DNA from: Lichenostomus cassidix
Taxonomy: Eukaryota > Chordata > Aves > Passeriformes > Meliphagidae
Length of the DNA stretch: 64,000 bases
Assembly (NCBI GenBank): GCA_008360975.2
Contig: CM039210.1
Span: 15,130,293 to 15,194,292 of the forward strand
Direction of reading: 5' to 3'
The notes under the pieces were generated by a model that worked only from the letters and a program-made list of their open reading frames with translations, searched no databases and had not been told where the DNA came from. The first letter of the stretch is position 1. Every line of letters starts with the position of its first letter. Shown here piece by piece: positions 56,280 through 64,000 of the stretch. Made by a program: the position numbers and the translations under genes.

Positions 56280-56318
56280 GATTCTTCATGGACTCTTCAA
56301 GCACTTGGATGTGAACAA

Positions 56319-56684
56319 CTTGTCATGGTTTAGGAATTATATTCCCCAGTTTAGTTCTCCCACTGTAACCATGCCAGCACTTGCTTCCCCTCCCCCTCTA
56401 GTTGGAAGCACAAAAGGCAAAGATGACAGGTTGAGATTCGAAAAATTTACTGGAAACAGCAATAAGATAAGAAAATGAACAGTAACAGCAACAATGGTAA
56501 AAAAAGGTATAAGACAAAGAAACGATTTACACAGAAAGTCTACGACAATACCAACAGTTTTGCCCGCCATGCTTTCTCCCCCTGGAAGGAGCACCCTTCT
56601 TCTCAGAAGCAAGAGAGAGAGTCCCTTTCCCTCACCCCTGGCAAATTACATAAGGTGGTATCAAATAACCTCCTAGACACTCCC
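56319..56684 (+). repeat. LTR-like fragment
   Basis: Starts TGTCATGGTTTAGGAAT, a start typical of the GGTTT-containing LTRs in this window. It runs to the truncated end of ERVL copy P. No 3' end or duplication is visible. Confidence 0.4.
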
Positions 56685-57479
56685 TAGGAGACTGTGTCAT
56701 GTGACCCAGATATCAACCGAGCGACACGGGATGAGGTTGACTGTTGCAGCCTCTGGAGGTGGGTTATCAAAGGTGCGAGGGAAAGATACCTATGCCCCAA
56801 GGATCTCTATATACAACAAACCCCGTGGAAGACCATAGAACAAGGGATTCAATGCTTGAGAGAAATGGCAGTGGTAGAGATTGTCTTCCCAGAGGACATA
56901 GCAAACCCAGCCCCGCTTGTGGGTCCAGATGCAGTAGAATGTGCACCTGTGATGTGGCAGAACTTCTTACGACTTGGGCCACCAGAATATGCTTCAGCTT
57001 TAGCAATGATGAAGCGAGATGATGGGCATGAGACCATGCGTGATATGACAACGAAGCTCTGAGCTTATGCAGATGCCGTGCATGGCCTAACGAATGCAAA
57101 AATCTCAGCTGTAGAAACATGTCTGCAGAAACTAGACGGTAAGATAGAGGAGAATCACGAGAAACTCAGTAAGGAGATTAAAGAGGGCCTTCTCCAAATC
57201 TCGGCAGTACAGATCAGAGGTTCTGTTACCGGACACAGACGTTCCCCAGCTATGAGGAACGGATACACCCCTCGACCTGAGTTGTGGTATTTCCTGTGTG
57301 AAAGTGGAGAAGATATGAGGAGGTGGGATGGACAACCCACCTCTGTTCTGGCGCGACGAGTGCGTGAATTGAAGGAGGGCAAAACTCAGAGAGGAAAATC
57401 CACCAGCAGGGAAGTAGCTCCAGTTGACATGTCCAATCCCCTCGAAGGAACCTCTAATACGCATGTCCACCAGGGTTAG
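56685..57479 (+). pseudogene. gag: ERVL gag C-terminal half (copy P)
   Basis: Homologous to residues ~328-592 of the Gag at 20174. A TGA at 57060-57062 replaces a CGA (Arg) of the intact copy. The coiled-coil region and the WYFLCESGED and RRVRELKEGK blocks are kept. The terminal TAG (57477-57479) and its complementary hexamers are conserved. Confidence 0.88.
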
Positions 57480-57507
57480 AGGGGCCCTGCCTCTAGCCAG
57501 ATAGAGG
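57474..57507 (+). promoter_or_regulatory. Alternating hairpins around the gag stop, copy P
   Basis: GGTTAGAGG / CCTCTAGCC with a 7-nt loop, and CCTCTA / TAGAGG (57490-57507) with loop GCCAGA. One loop base differs from copy G and the stems are identical. Confidence 0.6.
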
Positions 57508-60500
57508 CCAGGGAAAATCGTAGGTTTTGGACTGTGTGGATTCAGTAGCCTGGCACATCAGAGCCACAAGAATACGAGGCTTTGGTGGACACTGGTGCGC
57601 AGTGCACGATAATTCCATCACGACATGTGGGGGCAGAACCTGTTTCCATTTCTGGCGTGACAGGAGGATCACAAGACTTGACCCTGGTGGAAGCTGAGGT
57701 GAGCCTGACTGGAAAAGAGTGGAAGAAACATCCCATTGTGACTGGTCCAGAGGCCCCATGTATTTTGGGCATAGAATTCCTCCAAAATGGGTATTTCAAA
57801 GACCCAAAGGGACTCAAGTGGGCATTTGGGATAGCTGCTGTAGAGACAGAGGGCATTAAGCAATTGAACACCTTGCCTGGACTATCAGAGAACCCATCTG
57901 CAGTAGGACTCCTGAAAGGGAAAGAGCAACAAGTACTGATTGCCACCTTGATCGTGCATTGCCGGCAGTACCGAACAAATTGAGATGCTGTGACTCCCAT
58001 TCACAAGCTGATCCATGAGCTAGAGAGCCAAGGGGTGGTCAGCAGGACCCACTCATCCTTTAACAGCCCCATCTGGCCTGTGCGCAAATCTGAAGGAGAA
58101 TGGAGATTGACTGTGGACTATCGTGCCTTTAATGAGGTGACTCCACCGCTGAGCGCTGCTGTGCCAGACATGTTGGAGCTCCAGTATGAGCTGGAGTCCA
58201 AGGCAGTGAAGTGGTATGCCACTATTGACATTGCAAATGCATTCTTCTCCATTCCTCTGGCAGCAAAGTGCAGGCCCCAGTTTTCCTTCACCTGGAGGGG
58301 CATGCAGTACACCTGGAATCGACTGCCTCAGCGGTAGAAGCACAGTCCCATGCCGGGAGGTGAGTGGAAGCAAGCAACAAGCTCAATATGAGTTATAAGC
58401 AAGCTCCATTTATTTCAGAGTATGCGTGGCTTATATACTGTTACAAGTGTTTATGCTTACTACTAAAGGTTACAACCTGCATTCTATGCATTCCATTCTC
58501 ACACTTTCAGGGTTCCCCCCTCATTCTTGTTAATCGCAAGTTCTCCCCTGGTACATTCTTTACGGTACTCCCTCAGAGCTCAAGGGCACAGCTGCGCTTC
58601 CCAGGCACGTTTCTCATGGCACTTTCCCAGGGTACTGCTGCGGCCTGTTCAGCTAACACTGGCCTTGCTCGCACCTCGTACAAGTCTCATTCTGTAACAG
58701 TCCCACCATCTTCCATGGACTGATCCAGACTGCAATGGAAAAGGGTGAGGCTCCAGAACATCTGCAGTACATCGACAACATCATTGTGTGGGGGAACACG
58801 GCAGAAGAAGTATTTGAGAAAGGAGAGAAAATCATCCAGATTCTCCTGAAAGCTGGCTTCGCCATTAAAAAAAACAAAGTCAAGGGACCAGCCAAAGAGA
58901 TCCAGTTCCTGGGGGTGAAGTGGCAGGATGGACGGTGTCAGATTCCCACTGAACTCATCAATAAAATCACCACAATGTCTCCACCAACCAACAAGAAGGA
59001 GACGCAAGCTTTCCTGGGAGCCATAGGCTTTTGGAGAATGCATATTTCTGAGTACAGCCAAATTGTGAGCCCTCTTTACCTGGTTACCCGTAAGAAGAAT
59101 GATTTCCACTGGGGCCCCGAACAGCAGCGAGCTTTCACCCAGATCAAGCAGGAGATCACTCATGCAGTAGCCCTTGGCCCAGTCAGGACAGGACCCAAAA
59201 GTGAAAAATGTGTTGTACTCTGCAGCCGGGAGTGATGGTTTGTCTTGGAGCCTGTGGCAGAAGGTGCCTGGTGAGACTCTGGGCCATCCACTGGGATTCT
59301 GGAGCCAAAGCTACAGAGGGTCCAAAGCCAACTACACCCCAACAGAGAAAGAAATCTTGGCAGCCTATGAAGGAGTCCAAGTCACCTCAGAGGTAATTGG
59401 CACTGAAGCACAACTTCTCCTGGCACCCCAATTACCAGTGCTAGGGTGGATGTTCAAAGCAGAGGTTCCCTCTGCTCACCATGCCACCAATGGCACATGG
59501 AGCAAATGGATTGCCCTCATCACACAGCGCGCCCGTATGGGAAATCTGAATCGCCCTGGGATCTTGGAAATAATTACAAATTGGCCTGAAGGTGAAGATT
59601 TTGGTCTGATTGATGAAGAGGAGCAGGAACAGGTGACTCGTGCAGAGGAAGCTCCACCCTTCAACCAACTGCCAGCAGACGAAACATGCTACACTCTTTT
59701 CACTGATGGTTCCTCTTGTCATGTAGGGACAAAATGAAAATGGAAAGCAGCTGTATGGAGTCCCACACGACGGGTTGCAGAAGCTACTGAAGGAGCAGGT
59801 CGATTGAGCCAACTTGCTGAGCTCAAAGCAATCCAGCTGGCCCTGGACATTGCTGAAAGGGAGAAGTGGCCAAAGCTCTACCTCTACACCGATTCATGGA
59901 TGGTAGCCAACGCTCTGTGGGGTTGGCTGGAAAAGTGGAAAGAGGCCGATTGGCAGCATAGGGGAAAACCGATCTGGGTTGCTGAAGAAAGGAAAGACAT
60001 CGCTGTCTGGGCAGAGAAACTACTTTTGAAGGTCTGCCATGTAGACGCCTATGTCCCCAAGAGCCAAGCTAATGAGGAGCACAGAAACAACGAACAGGTG
60101 GATCAGGCTGCAAAGGTAAAGGTGTCCCAGATAGACTTGGATTGGCAGCATAAGGGAGGTTTGTTTCTAGCTCGATGGGCTCATGATACCTCAGGCCATC
60201 AAGGCAGAGATTCCACCTATAAGTGGGCATGAGACCAAGGGGTGGATTTAACTATGGACTGTATCTCCCAGGTTATCCATAACTGTGAGACATGTGCTGA
60301 GATCAAGCAAGCCAAGCGGGTGAAACCCCTGTGGTATGGTGGAAGGTGGTCCAAATACAAGTATGGTGAGGCCCGGCAGGTTGACTACATCACACTGCCT
60401 CAAACCCGCCACGGCAAGTGCTACGTGCTCACAATGGTGGAAGCCACCACTGGGTGGCTGGAGACCTACCCTGTGCTTCATGCTACATCCCATAACACCA

Positions 60501-61030
60501 TCCTGGGCCTTGAAAGGCAAGTCCTTTGGAGGCACAGTATCCCTGAGAGAATTGAGTCAGACAACGGGACTCATTTTAAAAATAACCTCATAAACACCTG
60601 GGCTAGGGAACATGGCATTGAGTGGGTGTACCACATTCCTTATCATGCACCTGCTGCTGGCAAAGTGGAACAGTACAATGGATTGTTAAAAACCACCTTG
60701 AAGGCACTGGGTGGGGGGACTTTCAAAAATTGGGAGTGACATTTAGCAAAAGCCACCTGGTTAGTCAATACCCAAGGCTCCATCAACCGAGCAGACCCTG
60801 CCCAATCTGAACCCCTGCATACAGTGGATGGAGACAAGGTCCCAGCAGTACATTCCAGAGGCTTGTTAGGAAAGACTGTTTGGATTAATTCTTCCTCATG
60901 TAAAGACAAACCCATCCGTGGGGTTGTCTTTGCTCAGGGACCAGGATGTACCGGGTGGATAATGCAGGAAGATGGAGAAATGCGATGTGTCCCTCAGGGA
61001 GATTTAATTTTGGGTGAGGGCCACGTGTAA
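57480..61030 (+). pseudogene. pol: ERVL Pro-Pol, heavily decayed (copy P)
   Basis: Same domain order as copy G: protease VDTGAQCTIIPS, RT with the polymerase box changed from YIDD to YIDN (about 58770), RNase H FTDGSSC and YTDSWMVANAL, integrase SGHQGRD, ESDNGTHF and GKVEQYNG. Stops include 57549-57551 (TAG for TGG), 57981-57983, 58336-58338 (TAG for TGG), 59735-59737, 60230-60232 and 60737-60739 (TGA for CGA). A frameshift lies near 59200. A solo LTR splits the RT just after SP of the TICH motif. It still supplies the ancestral codon at most stops of copy G. Confidence 0.9.
58351..58699 (-). repeat. Solo alpha-type LTR in ERVL RT (TSD GTCCCA)
   Basis: 349 bp, minus strand TGTTACAGAATG...ACCTCCCGGCA, with perfect GTCCCA at 58345-58350 and 58700-58705. 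The R-U5 part resembles the gag-only family LTRs (AGCTTGC, ATATGAG), while U3 is different. The 6-bp duplication fits an alpha-type integrase. Confidence 0.92.
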
Positions 61031-61106
61031 TGTTCTGATGCCTATGTACCACTTCTTGCTGAATGACACTGCCACTATTTGTATGTAGCTATATGTATCT
61101 ATGTAT

Positions 61107-61248
61107 ATAGGAATATAGGAATATATAGGAATATATAGGAATATAGGAATATAGGAATATAGGAATATAGGAATATAGGAATATAGGAATATAGGAATAT
61201 AGGAATATAGGAATATAGGAATATAGGAATATAGGAATATAGGAATAT
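61107..61248 (+). repeat. Tandem array (AATATAGGA)n in the ERVL 3' region
   Basis: About fifteen copies of a 9-10 bp unit, at the place where copy G has TATATGTA repeats. Confidence 0.95.
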
Positions 61249-61299
61249 GTGTGTGTTTAGAGTTGAAACATATTAGAGTGGGTTTTAAGCCAACGATAT

Positions 61300-61949
61300 G
61301 GAATAAGGGGTGGAATGTCTTGGGGTGATGCTATGATAATCCTGTATTCTCTATCATTTGCTTGTATGCTCAGAAATGTGGTCCTGTAGCTTTAACTGCA
61401 TTCAGCAGCTGGCAGAAGAGCAGGTTGTTTTGAAACTCTCCCCCAGGCTTCTCTGCTGGGAAGCGATGGGAAGGAAAGGACATTCCTTTGGCTGGCTGCT
61501 GCTGTTGTCGGAGCGGCTAGCTTTTTCCCTGGGATTGCTTCTTTGTCGCCTCCTTTTTGACCTTTTTTTTTTTAAATTTGCTTTCTCGCCCTGAAAACCC
61601 AAGGAGCCTCAGGAGGACGGTAGATGAGAATCCTCCAGAGAGCCACTGGAACAACTCCACCCAGCCTCCCCGGGGGACCCCTGGAGAGGGGAAACTACAT
61701 CTGAGGAAAAGGACACTAAAGTTCACCAGCTGTTTACTCACGTTTAATAACTGCTTTTCCCCTGTTTTCCCCTTCCCCTGTGCCTTGCAGGGCACTCTGC
61801 GTGTTCTGCTAAATAAATAGGATATTTTTCACTTTCATCTAAGAAATTCTGTTGTGGTGGGGGAGGGGGTGCCAGAAGCCCTTGGCTTTCGGGGAGGTGT
61901 TTGTTCGGAGAGCTTTCCACCTAGGAAAATTTGTCTCTAATCTGAAACA
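61300..61949 (+). repeat. Purine tract and 3' LTR of ERVL copy P
   Basis: GGAATAAGGGGTGGAA, then TGTCTTGGGGTGATG from 61316. TTGCAGGGCACTCTGCGTG and AAATAAATAGG match the copy G LTR, other parts are diverged, and the end (taken as CTGAAACA, 61949) is different. It represents another LTR subfamily than copy G. Confidence 0.75.
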
Positions 61950-62853
61950 GCACCCCACGGCATCTGCTCTATCCACTCTCCCCTGCCAAAGCTGGGCAGA
62001 GGAGAGGAGAGAAAAAAGGGTTAACACAAAGGGATTAATGAGTTGAGATAAGGAACAGGGAGAAAAAAACTTCAAGGACAAAGACAGGCCCATCTTAGGT
62101 TACTGTGTTGGTTTGAAAACAAACCAGTGGGAGATCACAAGTCAAGACTGAAATTAAAAATAAGTGAAATAATACAAGGAAAAAGCACTGACAAAGTCAG
62201 ATACAACCTAACACCCTGTTAGGGTGGTAGTAGCAGTCCGACTGAAGTAGTCCAGTTGAAGCGGTGATCCTGTGAAGGTCTAGTCTCCAGCTGAAGATCC
62301 AGTGTAGCTCTCGTCCTCTGGGAACCCAGTAGACAGGGCTAGCTCAGGCAGTTCCAAGGCCAGGTTATATCCACGTGGGAACACCTGGCTCCTCCCTCCT
62401 GGGCAGAGCATCCCACAATGGGATGAGATAAGTCCATGAGTCACACGGTGGGTCCCTGATGGCCCATTGCCTGTCATGCGGGGTGGGTCGTTAGCAGCTG
62501 ATAATAGCTAATGGATGGCCCATTGCCTGTCATCCGGAGTGGGTCATTAGCAGCTGATAGCAGCTAACGGCCCACAGCTGGTGGTAATAGAAAACTATAT
62601 CTATATTGCAACCTAGGACAGTTACAAAGTGATTTATTACTAAACAGAGCCAGAGGAGGCTAATGAGAAGTAAAATAAAGCTCTTAAAGACACTGTCCAC
62701 TTACCCCCCTCCTTCCTTCCCATCAACAGCACGGGGGGGACAGGGTATGGGGGTTTGGTCAGTTCATCACTGAGATCTTCTGCTGCTGCTCAGGGAGAGG
62801 AGTCCTTTCCTCTGCCAAATGATTTGTAAAAAAAAAAAAGAAGAGGAGAAATT
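61950..62853 (-). repeat. Block O relative, split by LTR T
   Basis: 61950-62103 and 62621-62853 resemble the reverse complement of 54000-54056 and 54950-55370 (GTGATTTATTA, CAGGGTATGGGGGTTT, GGGAGAGGAGTCCT). Confidence 0.5.
62104..62620 (+). repeat. Solo LTR T (TSD GTTAC)
   Basis: 517 bp, TGTGTTGGTTTG...AACCTAGGACA, with perfect 5-bp duplications at 62099-62103 and 62621-62625. It contains a ~56-bp tandem duplication at 62457-62570. It is the inverted partner of 1-430. Confidence 0.95.
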
Positions 62854-62997
62854 GTGATAAATACATATGATAATGTTGGCTTTTCGCAAATATTACAATG
62901 GATACTACGTGTATAATTTTAATTCTTTTTTACAAAGGTAGCCTTGCTGTGAAAAATAGCTGTGTAATGATGACTAATGCCTTTCTTTTTGTTGCAG
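62854..62997 (+). repeat. LTR U, 5' part
   Basis: TGTGATAAATACATATG and the next ~130 bp match the start of the LTR at 2354-2927 (there on the minus strand). Similarity stops near GTTGCAG. Confidence 0.75.
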
Positions 62998-64000
62998 GTG
63001 GGAAGCACCACTGAAAATCTCACCAGTGAGTACAATGGGAACTTTAGGGAGTAAACCTGGGAGGGCACCCATGGAGGGTAGCACAGGTAAAACAGGGCAC
63101 CCATGGAGGGTTGCAAAGGTAAAGCTGGGAAGGGGCCCCAGCACAAGGGATGACGATCCCAAAAATGTAAGGACATGGACGCCCAAGGAGGGCAGTAAGG
63201 GAAAGTCAAGAAGGAGTCTTGACAATCCATGCCTAAGGGAGGCAACAAGGGGAACTGCAGTGGATTTTGTGGTCTAGGGGTGAGTTGGTCCCCTGGTGCC
63301 TTTGGGACAAGCAGGTCCGATACCTGCAGTGGATCTTGCAGCTGCTGTGATGTTTGTGTGTGTGCGCATGAATCACTTGTGCTAATTTATATTTTCATGC
63401 AGGGATGCCCTGCAGGACAAAAAAAAAAAAAACTAGTTGAGTGATAATACATTTTTTGAACGTGTGTTGAATTTTGCGGTGTATGCTGTTTCTCTGTGTG
63501 TGCTAATAAGTATCTCTTTGGGACTCGTGTGCATATGTAGCTGAAGAAATGTGGTTTGTTACCAAGAGAGCCAAAACAGTGTATAATACCGACTTTAAAG
63601 AAGGATAATAGAAGTATATCTCTGGAATATGGTTGTGTAGAGTGTTGTAGTAGAAAGAGGTGTCTGATGTATGATCCCATAGAAAAAGAGGTGCATGGCT
63701 GGGAGCATGGGCTGGGGGCCTGTGGGCAGGTGCGGAGCCAAGCTGGAGCTGTGGGACAGCTGCAGGCTCAGCACCGAGCAGTCCCTGACCCTGCCACCCC
63801 CCGGGGCAGGGGCGGCTGTGGCCTCCCGGCCTCCGTGAGGCTGCAGGACACCCTGGTCACCTGTGGTGCTGCTAGCCGTGTCTGCTGGGGGCGCAGGAAG
63901 GGGGGCTGCGTTTGGACATGGCGAAGAGAATATCTAGAAAATGCGGATTGTACATGGAAGGACTAGGATTGTCTGTTAAGAGTTTTGTTTGGGTCACTGG
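62998..64000 (+). other. Unassigned window end
   Basis: 63060-63260 holds imperfect repeats of a unit like CACCCATGGAGGGT-GCA-AGGTAAA. A GC-rich stretch (63680-63910) has a 136-codon frame from 63556 with several Cys, without a match that I recognise. It could be the interior of the element led by the LTR at 62854. Confidence 0.3.

Larger units (their letters stand above)
56685..61949 (+). mobile_element. ERVL provirus, copy P, 5'-truncated
   Basis: It begins in the middle of gag at a point matching 21155 of copy G and continues through pro-pol to a 3' LTR. It is closely similar to copy G at the nucleotide level, but has many more stops, mostly CGA to TGA. It is interrupted in RT by a solo LTR at 58351-58699. 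Confidence 0.9.

Overview
This is a bird genome window made almost entirely of endogenous retroviruses (ERVs), LTRs and a few CR1 LINEs. The avian origin rests on CR1 3' ends, alpharetrovirus-type tRNA-Trp primer sites and ERVL LTRs of a type familiar from birds. I recognise no ordinary host gene, tRNA, rRNA or CRISPR array. The density and depth of nesting suggest low-recombination DNA such as a W or germline-restricted chromosome. That is inference.

Layout. 1-2927: minus-strand gamma-like ERV (LTR, Pro-like primer site, long leader, gag truncated into a polypurine tract, then a different LTR). 3088-9010: ruined plus-strand beta-like provirus (RT, RNase H, integrase, Env TM) cut by solo LTRs. 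9011-26282: second beta-like provirus (gag, dUTPase-protease, RT, RNase H, integrase, 3' LTR), split by a gag-only alpha-type element (14908-19066) and an almost complete ERVL (19447-25974). 28430-36702: a CR1 split by a solo LTR and by a small minus-strand provirus (29665-33535), then a cluster of solo LTRs of one family with 4-bp duplications. 36983-40732: an LTR hosting a second gag-only element (37316-40566). 42537-44322: three LTR families nested in one another. 48736-56279: another ERVL provirus (5' LTR, Lys-like primer site, gag fragment, pol tail, partial 3' LTR) whose middle is replaced by a beta-type integrase plus an intact env, and by LTR-like sequence. 56685-61949: second copy of the ERVL at 19447, 5'-truncated and decayed. 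61950-64000: nested LTRs and an unassigned GC-rich end.

How parts relate. Target-site duplications (TSDs) of 4, 5 or 6 bp bracket most insertions and give a relative chronology. The ERVL pair shares an in-frame UAG between gag and pol, embedded in alternating complementary hexamers. The two gag-only elements encode matrix and zinc knuckles but no visible capsid and no pol or env, so they would need a helper virus. Intact long reading frames are the ERVL gag (592 aa) and the env at 51190 (441 aa). Nearly everything else is broken.
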